Below, piece by piece: positions 30,785 through 40,780 of a stretch of 64,000 bases of DNA. Positions within the stretch are counted from its first letter, which is position 1, and the number at the start of each line of letters is the position of its first letter. The stretch comes from Mycoplasmopsis canis PG 14 (GTDB taxonomy: Bacteria > Bacillota_I > Bacilli_A > Mycoplasmatales > Metamycoplasmataceae): contig NZ_CP014281.1 of the NCBI RefSeq assembly GCF_001553195.1, positions 186,001-250,000 of the forward strand, given 5' to 3'. Under the pieces are notes generated by a model. It was not told where the DNA came from. It was given only the letters and a program-made list of their open reading frames with translations, and made no database searches. The position numbers were made by a program, and so were the translations under genes.

Positions 30785-32014
30785 TTATTGTTTTTTTCAA
30801 TTATCTTTAATTATTTCTCAATATTTTTTTAAATCATTCTCATATTTGTTGTTACCATTAAAATAAAATTTTGCTTCTCTTAATTCTTTTGGTAAATACA
30901 TTTGAGGAACTCAGTTATTTTTAAAATCATGAGGGTATTTATAACCAATCCCATCACCTAATTTACTTGCCGAATTATAGTGAGCATCTCTTAAATGATT
31001 CGGAATTCTGAAAACCTTTCCTTGACTAAGGATTATATCTTTAACTTTTTCTTTAGCTAAATAAACTGAATTGCTTTTTGGAGATAAAGATAAATCAGCT
31101 ATAGCATAGGCAATAGGTAATTCGCCTTCTGGCATGCCTAATCTTTCAAACGCTTCTATTGCCGAGAGAACTCTTTGCCCCATTTGAGGATTAGCTAAAC
31201 CTATATCCTCATACGCTAAAGCCAGCATTCTTCTAAAAAGACCGTCATAATCTCCTGAGGCTAAAATTAAAAAGCCATAATAAAGCGCTGCATCTATATC
31301 ACTACCTCTAACTGATTTGTGAAATGCAGAAAGGTTATTGTAATGTTCTGATGAATTTTGATCACTATAAAAATTAATATTTGGAATTATTGTTTTTAAA
31401 TCTTTTTCAGTTATATCAGTGTAATCAGTTTTTAATGTTGCAAGCATTTGTAAATTATTTATGCTTGATCTATAATCTCCTGATGAATAATTAGCTAGTA
31501 GTTCTAATTTAGAATCCGATATCATTAATTCAGGAAACTCATTATTCACAATTTTTCTAAGCCCCTTTACAATTTCAGGTATCTCTAACTTATAAAATTG
31601 TAAAATTTGCATTCTGCTTCTTATAGCAGGAACTACTTTAAAATAGGGGTTTTCAGTTGTAGTAGCATATACTATTATTTTGTCAAATTCTAAGTATGAT
31701 AGTAATATTTCTTGTTTGTCTTTATTCAATCTATGTATTTCATCAATAATAATTATCTTATTATTTTCTAAGATATTCATTAATTCGTTTTTAGAACCGA
31801 CTGAAGCATTAAAATAACCAAAAGAAAGCTTCATTTCAGTAGCTAATGCCATAGCCGCTGATGTTTTGCCAATACCACTTTCCCCAAAAAATATAAAACT
31901 TGTTGCTATTTGTTTATCGATCACTGATCTTAAAAGAGCTTTAATGTGATGTTGCCCTATTATTTCAGAAATTGATTTTGGTCTTAAATAATTTGCAAGA
32001 TTTTTACTTATCAT
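30785..32014 (-). CDS. rarA: Replication-associated AAA+ ATPase RarA (MgsA)
   Basis: 409 residues. Clamp-loader-like ATPase that acts at stalled replication forks. Walker A GESGIGKTSAAMALA near 46, Walker B IIIDEIHRLNKDKQ near 90, sensor 1 ATTENPYFKVVPAIRSR (SRC box) and the C-terminal tetramerisation domain with DYDGLFRRMLALAYEDIGLANP and the family-typical end AHYNSASKLGDGIGYKYPHDF. No Shine-Dalgarno is visible. TATAAT ends 6 nt before the ATG, so the mRNA may be leaderless. First gene of the rarA-pheS-ung-pheT-glyA operon. Confidence 0.95.
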
Positions 32015-32077
32015 TATTAAATTATATTACATATAATTAATAATAAGTTTTTTATTCTAAATAATTTATTCTATTTA

Positions 32078-32106
32078 AAAAACCGCCTAATAATAAACGG
32101 CTTTTT
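32078..32106 (-). terminator. Terminator of the dcm/DUF262 operon
   Basis: On the minus strand AAAAAGCCG pairs with CGGTTTTTT (one bulged G) over an A/T loop. Confidence 0.6.
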
Positions 32107-32114
32107 GTATTTAA

Positions 32115-34994
32115 TTATTTATCAAAATCATCACTAAATAAAATGTATATGTATGCATCAATTATATCTTCAGTTCTTTTGTTGATGCTTTTTTCTAACT
32201 TACAAAAACTGTCTAAACTAAAGTTGTAAATTTCTTCTTCATTTACCAAAGGCAATGAACTAATTGATATTTCTTTTTTATCGTCAAATAAAGATTTTAT
32301 GCCCGGTATTTTAACGGATTGAGTTGTTATGTTTTTTATGCCATGAGTAATATAAGATTTATTTGATTTATTGCTCATTTTTGAATTATCATTCTTATTT
32401 AATAAAATACCATTACCAATTTTATAAACTAAGGAACTATACTTTGTTGTCAAATCTATATTATTTTCTTCTAATATATTTTCAAGTTCCTTATTAGGTT
32501 TTTGTGGCAGTACATGTTCGTATGAATAATTTATAAAATCGATTGAATTATTTTTCTCTTCATAACTTCTATATCCTTCAAATCAAAAAGGTTGATTACT
32601 ATTATGAAACCCATTAAAAACTCTTCCTATAATAATTTTATAAAACTTGTTATTAGCGGGTGAAAAACTTTTTGAATCATCAATTTTTTCGTAATTATAT
32701 GTTTCATACATTTTCTTTTTATAGGTAAGAATTCAATCGTTTTGAGCTTGATTTTTAATAGTGGGGTCTAAAATTTTGAAAAGTCTTTTATACAATTTAA
32801 TTATAGTTTCATAATTTATTTCATCTTCTTTAGTTACTAATTCTTTTGAAATAGCAATTATTTGTTTGCTAAACGATTGTCCTTTAAAGCTTATTTCTCA
32901 CAACGCTCCAAATTTTTCGATTTTATGTAACGCTTTACTAAACAATAACGCAACATCATTTCTAAGGTTTTTTGATTTAAAAATTTCCATTTTTTCCGCT
33001 AATGACCAAATTAATGGAGCATATATTGATTTAGATCCGCCAGAAGTTATGTGATGTATTTGAAAACTCATAAATTTTATTTCTTGAGCCCTGTCTTCAA
33101 TTTCTAAAACAAAGTTCTTAAGTTCTAAACCTTCTTTTTTGAATGTTGTTTTATCGCTTTGCATAATTTTATTAACAACATCAAAAGTTCCTGTTTTTGA
33201 GTACTCGTATAAAACAACTTGTTTTCACATTTCTAAAACTATATTTTCTGATGACTCATAATGGTCTACTAGTATTTTAAATTTTTCAAAAGCTTTTGTA
33301 GTGTTGTCATAAAATTTTTCGTTTATACGATTAATATCATCAGCCCTAAAACTCTTTACTAATCACGCATCCAAAAATGCTTGTATTTCTTTTAAGTTTT
33401 CGTCAGCATCTTCTTTTTGGCTCTTTCTAAAAAATAAATTAACACTATTATTAAAAAGATTTATTAAAACTTGCTTACCTTGGGTTTTTTCGAAAATCAA
33501 GTTTCTTAAAAGGTCTAATGCCCCCAATTTCTTGCTATATTGATTTAGTTGTTGGAAAACTTTTGTTAATGCATCATCACCATTATCTCTGATTATATTA
33601 ATATTAAATTTAACATTGTCAACTAAATAATGAGCAATTTGTTCTAATTCTTCAAATTTATCATCACCAATTTTCTCTTCGATAGTTCTAATGATTTCAT
33701 TATAATTTTTATAAAATCTTGTATTTTTATTTAAAGATTCATTATTGACATAGAATAAATTATATAATTGCTCGTAATGCTTATTATTTTCATTAGTAAA
33801 ACTCCTTAGCATTTCTGGTAACTCTTTAATATAACCATTTTCTATTAAAGCTTTTTCCGCTTGGCTATTACGCATTCCTTTAGCTTTTCTTAAAACGGAT
33901 AAATAAATAATCAATAAAGAAATAATTCTTTGTTGTCCATCAACAATATTGAAATAATTATTAACATTCATTAATATGATACTGTTTAAAAATGAAAAGT
34001 TTTTAACCCCAACTTTATTAGAACCTTCATATATATTATTAAACAAACCTTTAATCATTTGTTCATCTCATGAATAAGTTCTTTGAAAAAGCGGTATTCT
34101 ATAATTTAATTTAGACCAAGCGCTTAAGAATTCTCCAAATGATATAATTTCGGATATTATATCTTCATTTATTTGTGATTCTCTTAATTTCTTTACAAGT
34201 TTATTATTGTTTAATTGATTATTTAGTTCTTCTATTTTTATACTTGAGCTACTAATATCGATAAACTCATATTCTATTTCGGTAACTTTAGTAATTTTTT
34301 CAATTTCATTTACAGTTTCCACAAAGATAGATATATTTTTATCTCTTTCTGATTCAGACAAATTTTTTCCTAAAAGATTTGAAATAAAATCGTTAAAATA
34401 TAGATCACTATCAATTTTTATGTTTCAATTCTTGGACAATTTACCTTCAGAATATTTTTTATCTATAATTAACAATACATTAAATCAGAATTTTGTCTCA
34501 ACATGATTGATATTTCTATAATCAGTTAAATTAGATGTCTCTTCATCAATGTTTTTTAGTGGAGAAATTATGTATTTATTTAAACTTGTTTTCAAATTTT
34601 GTCTTATAAAATCATAAATAATTTCTTTATTAAGACTTTCGTCGTTATTTTTATGTTCATCAAAAAATCTTATTAAATCATGATTAACATAAAGGTAATT
34701 TTCGTTTTCTTGTACTACACCTACACTTGTTAAAACATTGATTAATTGTTTGTAAGTTGATTCTGAGTTATTATTTTGATTATTATTATAAAAAGTTACA
34801 ACAGGCTTATCCTCGAAAATATACTTCTTTGAGTTTTCGTTATGATTAATTTTTTTTATTTTAGAAGTGTTTACTTTTATTACGTCTATCCATTGAACAA
34901 CACTTAAATCGATATATGTAGATACACTTGTTCCAATTTTTCATATTTCATATCCATTTAATTTAAAAAAATGTTCTCATCTATTTTTGTCCAT
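32115..34994 (-). CDS. DUF262/DUF1524 (GmrSD-type) putative restriction protein
   Basis: 959 residues. A long N-terminal extension (1-290, winged-helix-like start HFFKLNGYEIWKIGTSVSTY). Then DUF262: RIPLFQRTYSWDEQ at about 300-312 and FNIVDGQQRIISLLI at about 348-362, the ParB-like nuclease/NTPase signature. A helical middle follows, then a C-terminal DUF1524 HNH domain with YEHVLPQKPNKE near 826 and a KIGNGILLNKNDNSKMSNKS segment. Relatives include type IV GmrSD, BrxU and SspE, which cut or sense modified DNA. It overlaps the dcm 3' end by 14 nt, with its own GGAGAAGAAA site inside dcm, so the two are coupled. I infer a restriction role. All Trp are TGA; no break seen. Confidence 0.88.
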
Positions 34995-36216
34995 TTTCTT
35001 CTCCTAAAGATTCAATATCTTCTATAACATTAAAGACTGAGGTTATAGATTCTACCACTATAGAATTTCCTGCTTGTCTATATAAAGAATCTTTTGTTAA
35101 AATATTCTTTTCGTAAAGTGGTCTAATTTTGTTAAAATCATTTTCAGCGAACCCCATAAGCATAAAAGCTTCCTTTGGGGTAATAAATCTGTAATTTAAT
35201 TTTCCTATTAAGTTATTTTCGTGTTTAATAACCCCTGTGCAAGGTATCCTATCTTGCTTGGTTGTTAAAGTATTAATTATAAAATTCGAAGATTCATTTA
35301 TGATTTTTTGGCTATTAATCATTTTAACTCTTGAAGGTGTATCATTAATCAAAACACTAATATTGTCTTTTGAATTTAGATCAAAATCAAAAACTTTATT
35401 AAAGTATTTTTTTCTCCCCTCTAAATCCAACTTTCTTGTTTCATTTTTAGAATCAATATATTTTTTAAATTCTTCATCGTTATTAAATGGTGTATAAACA
35501 TCTTTTAAAACGCTTAAAGCAAATACACGTTCTCTTTTTTGTATTGATCCCGCATCTATTCCGTTTATAATTGTTGTAAATGTTTTATATCCAAGCTCGC
35601 TTAAAACACCTTTTCATTTTTCATATTCTGGGGCGAACTTCTTAGATAAGAGGTTTTTAACATTTTCCATTATTAAATATTTTGGTTTTTTATTGGAATT
35701 AGACAATATTCTATATATTTGTCACACAAGACTTGAAGTAGATTCATTATCATTTATCCCCTTAGCTCTACCCATATTTGCCACAGATAAGCCTTGACAA
35801 GGAAATGAATAAGTCACAAGATCTATGTCTTTTTCTTTAAGAATATTTGGGTTTAGCTTTGTTATATCAACTTGATTATCACTTAATAATATTGATGCAG
35901 CTAAATATTTCTTAAATAAAAGGTTTTTTGATTTAATTCTTGATCCTGACTTAGAATTTAAAGAAATATTAAATTTATTTAAAAAAACATTTATATCGTG
36001 TTCTGTAACTAGTGAATTTTTTATTAATATTTCTTCATATTTTGAATTTAAATCATGATGTATAGCGGAATATGATATATTAGCTCTAGCATCTCAATCA
36101 GCTGTAGCTACAATATCAAAAATCTTTTTTCCTCTTTGAGAATTTATGTTTGTTATTGCTTTGTTTTGTGCACCTATTCCCGAAAACGTTTCTAGTATTT
36201 TTATAGTTTTTGCCAT
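34981..36216 (-). CDS. C5-cytosine DNA methyltransferase
   Basis: 411 residues. Transfers a methyl group from SAM to cytosine C5. Motif I LETFSGIGAQ at the start, motif IV SFPCQGLS near 140 (catalytic Cys), motif VI MENVKNLL, motif VIII SIQKRERVFAL and motif X YRQAGNSIVVESI near the end. Between VIII and X is a target-recognition region of about 130 residues; the target cannot be read from it. It lacks an obvious Shine-Dalgarno, and a hairpin with a T run ends about 20 nt before the ATG. It is the first gene of a two-gene operon with the DUF262 protein. Confidence 0.94.
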
Positions 36217-36233
36217 AAAAAATTAAATAAAAA

Positions 36234-36262
36234 AAGTTCTTAATTGAATTTAAGAATTTTTA
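36234..36262 (-). promoter_or_regulatory. Terminator-like hairpin in the methyltransferase leader
   Basis: On the minus strand TTCTTAA and TTAAGAA form a stem followed by a run of T, ending about 18 nt before the ATG. Could be an attenuator that keeps methyltransferase expression low, or a simple operator. Confidence 0.45.
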
Positions 36263-36296
36263 AATTGAGAAAGTTTTCGAAATAAGTTATTTATTG

Positions 36297-36316
36297 ATAT
36301 ATATATATATATATAT
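36297..36316. repeat. (AT)10 dinucleotide repeat between divergent genes
   Basis: Twenty bases of pure alternating AT in the gap between dcm (minus) and the 901-residue gene (plus). If the TATAAT at 36333-36338 (minus strand) is the dcm -10, the repeat lies in the dcm leader RNA. The flanking ATAGTG (36336-36341) and CACTAT (36357-36362) form a dyad that may be an operator. The rest of the 292-nt gap shows A/T-rich DNA and a plus-strand TATAAT at 36486. Confidence 0.75.
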
Positions 36317-36508
36317 TAGACATTAATATTTCATTATAGTGCATATGTTAATTATACACTATTTATCATAACTTTAAAAAACTGGGCACATTAAATAATC
36401 GCTTGAGTCTATTCATTTAACAAATATTAAAAAGCAAAATATAAGTCCATCATCGATTATTGTACATAGTATGTAAATAATTCTATATAATTAAAATATG
36501 GAGGGAAA

Positions 36509-39214
36509 ATGAAAAGATATGATTTTTTAAAAATTTATAAACCATTAAATGAGCTTGTTGATGATATAGAGCTTTTTGATTCTTTAGTTAAGAATGGCTT
36601 CAGCATTGCAAAAGATATATTGAACATGGATGAATTGGAAATTCAAAGAATTTCTAAAAACAAATTAAAAGCAAAAAAATTAAAAAATATAATAAAAGAA
36701 GTATATAAAATAACCACTTTTTTAAAAGCTGACCAAAAGGCAACATATAACTTAAATAATGAATACTTTCTCGATTATGACATAATTGATTTTTATAATT
36801 TGGAAACTGTTAATCATGATTTTTTAAAAAATGAAAATATAAAAACTATATCTGATATGTATACATTCTTAGATAAACCCGTTTCTGTCCCTAAAATAAA
36901 AAGAGCGAATATTATCTTGAAAGAAATAGAAAAAATTAAAATATCGGAGTTAAATGATATAAAAAATGAGCACGTATTGTTTTTAGACTTATGAAACTCT
37001 CTTTTTAAAATATCGCCAATTATAGATAATAAGATTGAGTCATTAATTGCTAAAAACAACAGCATTGAATCCATCAAGACTCAAAAAATAGAAATAATAT
37101 CACTCTACATCGAATATCATTTAAGAAAATCTAATATGCTTACTAAAATTGATGAGTTTAATGAAATCATAAAAGATTTTGAACACCTAAAAGAAGAAGT
37201 TCTCAAATTTTTATCAAACAAAATTGAATTTATAAATGAATTTATAAAATTGAAGAAACCTTCTATAAAACAAGTTGACCTCATAAATTTAGAAGATGAG
37301 GAATATAGACGTCTATACGATATTGTATTCGGTGAAAAAGAAATTGTGCCAGACATAGGTTATTACTTAAACAAATTTAAACTAATAAATAAAAAAATGA
37401 ATATTTCATTTGACGAAGAATATTTTGTATATTTAAATAATACTTATGATATTAAAAATAATGAATTAAAAGATTATTTCTATTTAAACGAAATGCAAGT
37501 ATATTATATTGACTCATTTTCAATTTCCAAAGCAACAAGAGCTTCAATAGATGAAGCAATAGATGATGATTTAATACCAGATGATTGAAAAAGAAAAATT
37601 GAACAAATAATTTTTAAATCAAGGCATTATTTAGATTTACCTAACGGAAAATATATAAAAAATAATAAAAGAGATATTCTTGAGTTTATAATAACAAATT
37701 TTGCACAAGATTATATCCATATTGATGAAATACATGCGCACTACCAAAGAATTGTTAATGAAAGCTCTTTGACTGATGACACAAAAGAAAAGACATTAAA
37801 AGATTTGAAATTACATGATATAGAATCTATATTACAAAGGATGGAATGCGTTATTTTAAACCTAAATAAAAAGTATAGATACTATTCGTTAATTAAATAT
37901 AATTTCGATCATTTTTTAAAAGAGTTAAACTTAGAACAATATGAGGATTCAATCTTTTCAACAAGTTTTTTCATGAAAAAATTCCCAAAGCTCATGGAAG
38001 AATATGATATCAGAAATGAGTATGACCTTCACAATATATTAAAAAAAGTTCTGCAAAATAAACTTAGTAAAATTTATTTCGGGAGAATGCCTATAATTAA
38101 AATTGGTACACCCAATGAAGAAGAGCAAATATTAAACTTTCTAAGAGAATTAAAGAAATGTCATCATGACGAATTTTTTGAGAAATATAGTGAAAAATTT
38201 GGGTTTCATAAAGCATCCGCAATTTCGAACTATAGCAAGTATTTAGAGAAATATTTTTCTAATGGTTATTACTCTATTGAAAGCGGAAAAATTAATACAA
38301 ATATAGATAATTTTGAATTTCAAAAATTAAAAAATGAATTGAAAAAGGATTTTTATACGAAAGAGGAATTTTTAGAAGAAGCCAAAAATATATTAAATAA
38401 AGAAATTTTAATTAATCAATACTTATGCAAACAAATTGAATTTAATGAACTAGATGGTTATTTATATAGAAGTTTTGGTTCCAAAAATATTTTAGGAGTA
38501 ATACAATACCACCTAAATAATTGTGAAAAATTTGAAATAAAAAGTTATTTAGAGAGCTTGGGATTTAGTAAAGAATATTTTAAAACTAACTCTTTTAATT
38601 CTGCAATAGCTGAATTAAAAAGAAATTTCGAAATTATAAAGGTAGAAAATAAAAACATCTTTTCTTCTTTTAACACAATAAACAAGAATACAGGAATAAA
38701 AAAAGAAGAAATAATAGATTTTTGCGAAAAAGCAAAAGAATATACTAACAATGAATCATTAACTTATTATGAACTTTTAGAACATGGTTTTCAACACCCA
38801 TTAATAAAATACAATATGAGCGACACTTTTTATAAGTATCTTATAGATTGAAATAATTCCTTTGGTAAAAATATAGATCTAAAAAAGAATGAAATAAAAA
38901 CCAATAAAACTAACAAAGAAAGTACTATCGAAATTGAAATAAAAGAGCAAAACAACGAAATCACAAAGAACGCAAGCAATTCAAGAGAAGTATTAATATT
39001 ATTAAATTTCTTAACCTCATGATTTATCAAAAATGAAGAAGAACCAATATCTATAGATTTATTAAAGAGAAATATTCAAGAACAGTTTAATATTGAAATT
39101 AATGAAAAATATATTATTGAGCTACTATCTGTTGTCCCATTCTACTACCATAATAAATTAGGATTAATTTTTAAAGATAAAAATACTTATTTAAAAATAA
39201 TTAGTGAGTATTAA
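36509..39214 (+). CDS. Large unknown protein with helix-hairpin-helix-like repeats, divergent from the modification genes
   Basis: 901 residues, no signal or membrane segment. Near the start, FDSLVKNGFSIAKDILNMDE through KLKAKKLKNIIKEV (about 24-70) resembles the RNA polymerase alpha C-terminal (helix-hairpin-helix) fold, and a weaker second copy (FLKNENIKTISDMYTF- to KRANIILKEI) follows. Later blocks look like winged helices (YIHIDEIHAHYQRIV near 415; YDLHNILKKVLQNK- to IYFGRMPIIKIG near 510-530). The C-terminus ends with another HTH-like segment. I recognise this as a Firmicutes-type family of big putative DNA-binding proteins but cannot name it. RBS GGAGGG precedes ATG 36509, with TATAAT at 36486. 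A partner or regulator of the adjacent island is inferred. Confidence 0.8.
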
Positions 39215-39217
39215 TTT

Positions 39218-39252
39218 TAAAAAACAATTTTGAATAAAAAGGTTGTTTTTTT
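39218..39252 (+). terminator. Terminator after the 901-residue gene
   Basis: AAAAAACAA pairs with TTGTTTTTT across a 15-nt loop. Confidence 0.7.
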
Positions 39253-39263
39253 ATTTTTTCATT

Positions 39264-39287
39264 TATAATATTACTAAACAGTAATAT
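39264..39287 (+). promoter_or_regulatory. Promoter with palindromic operator, copy 1
   Basis: TATAAT (39264-39269) runs into the palindrome ATATTACT-AAAC-AGTAATAT (39268-39287), which would straddle the transcription start. The same 24-25 nt recur at 40741-40764. Probably a shared operator for one repressor. Confidence 0.7.
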
Positions 39288-39304
39288 ACTAAAAAAGAGG
39301 ATAT

Positions 39305-40666
39305 ATGAAAAAGAGATATAAAAAAATATTTTTAGCACTACCTGTTGTTTCTTTACCAACGTTCCTGACTATTTCTTGTGTAAATAACGAATCGAAAGAT
39401 AACCAATTTTTCAATAAGAATATAGATTTTTCAAAATCAATTGGAAAGAAAAACAGCATAATTGAAAATAATGTTGTAAACGAGCCTGAAAAACAAACAA
39501 CTCCGAAATCAACATCAACAAATAACGACAGTAGTAATAAGCCAAACAAAGATAAAATTTCTGAAAGCAGTTCAAATAGTGATGCAAATCCAAAAACCAA
39601 TACTAATAATGATTCTAATAAGAAAGAAAATGAACTAAGTAATGAAGGCAAAAATAATGGCGCCCCAGAAAAAGAAGACCAACTTTTAGATGGTAAAAAT
39701 AATAAAGAAAAAGAAAACAATTCAAATAGTGATGCAAATCCAAAAACCAATACTAATAATGATTCTAGTAAGAAAGAAAATGAACTAGGTAATGAAGACA
39801 AAAATAATGACACCCCAGAAAAAGAAAACCAACTTTTAGATAGTGAAAATAATAAAGAAAAAGAAAACAATGATTTAAAAGTTCAAAATATTTCCATAAT
39901 ATATGATGATACCGGCGAATTATATAGTGTAATTTTAAATACTAATAAGAGTAATTGAAAGACTAAAGAAGCATTAAAATACTCTTTAAGTTACACATTA
40001 TACAATGATGTTAAAGCTTCAGGAAAAAGAAATAAAGCTATAGGGAGTACGGATGATGACAAACCATCTTCTTTAATATTTTTCGAAGAAAATATTGAAA
40101 ATTATAAAAATATTTCTATTGATTCACTTACTTACAATGGATTTGAAGTTGACTTAAGCAATCTTGTTAAAGAATTTCCTTTTCCCAAGAAACAAAATGT
40201 CGAAAATGACGCAGAACCTGCAGGTGAAGACAATAATGAAGCAACCCCTCAAGACAACCCAAATAAGGAAACAGAGGCTTCAGGTACAGAAATTGATAAT
40301 AGTCATTTCGATTCAAATGCACCATTTAATATTGTTTCACTAGAATTCATAAAAGACATAGATATACCTGATGAAGTGGAATTAGTTGTTCAGCTTGATA
40401 AAGATATTGAAGATAGTATTGCGAAAACAGTTTCTATTGAATTAACTAAATATATAAATGAAACAGAAATGTCAGAGGAAAAATTAAGATTTAATGTTAT
40501 ACCTGTTAAAAGATTGAATAAAAACACCTTAAATTTAGATATTTACGATTTAGAACCAAGCACAAAATACAAAGTTACAAAGTTATTAACTGGCTCAAAT
40601 TCTATAAATTTACCAAATTCTAATACTGAATTTATGACTCATCCCGTTACTACCACTAATGAATAA
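39305..40666 (+). CDS. Lipoprotein with a 50-residue acidic/Asn repeat
   Basis: 453 residues. The signal peptide ends in a lipobox (LTISC, Cys about 25). A low-complexity Asn/Lys/Glu region follows (about 40-195), containing two near-identical 50-residue units that begin NSDANPKTNTNND. Two globular parts come next: about 196-290, and about 340-445 (VELVVQLDKDIEDSIAKTVS-, then LDIYDLEPSTKYKVTKLL, which looks like a fibronectin-type or Ig-like beta strand pattern). RBS AAGAGG precedes ATG 39305. It is transcribed alone from an operator-bearing promoter shared with the next unit. Surface exposed; function unknown. Confidence 0.85.
39571..39870 (+). repeat. Tandem repeat, 150-bp unit, two copies
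   Basis: TTCAAATAGTGATGCAAATC begins both 39571 and 39721; the copies differ at scattered positions. The unit keeps frame. Confidence 0.9.
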
Positions 40667-40678
40667 TTTTTATTAAAT

Positions 40679-40707
40679 GCCTCCTTAAAAATCCGGAGGT
40701 TTTTTTA
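40679..40707 (+). terminator. Terminator after the lipoprotein
   Basis: CCTCC pairs with GGAGG over a 10-nt loop and runs into eight T. Confidence 0.85.
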
Positions 40708-40717
40708 CAAAAAATAT

Positions 40718-40764
40718 TTGTAAATTATTACTTTTAATATTATAATATTACTAAACAGTAATAT
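40718..40764 (+). promoter_or_regulatory. Promoter with palindromic operator, copy 2
   Basis: TTGTAA at 40718-40723, a 17-nt spacer and TATAAT at 40741-40746, followed by the same palindrome ATATTACT-AAAC-AGTAATAT (40745-40764) as at 39268-39287. AAAAAGGAG and the ATG at 40781 follow. Confidence 0.75.
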
Positions 40765-40780
40765 ATTAAAAAGGAGAAAA

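Noticed and set aside
39289-39870. Minus-strand Phe/Leu/Ser-rich frame opposite the 39305 lipoprotein
   Set aside because: Antisense shadow of the Asn/Lys/Glu repeat; no ribosome site and unnatural composition.
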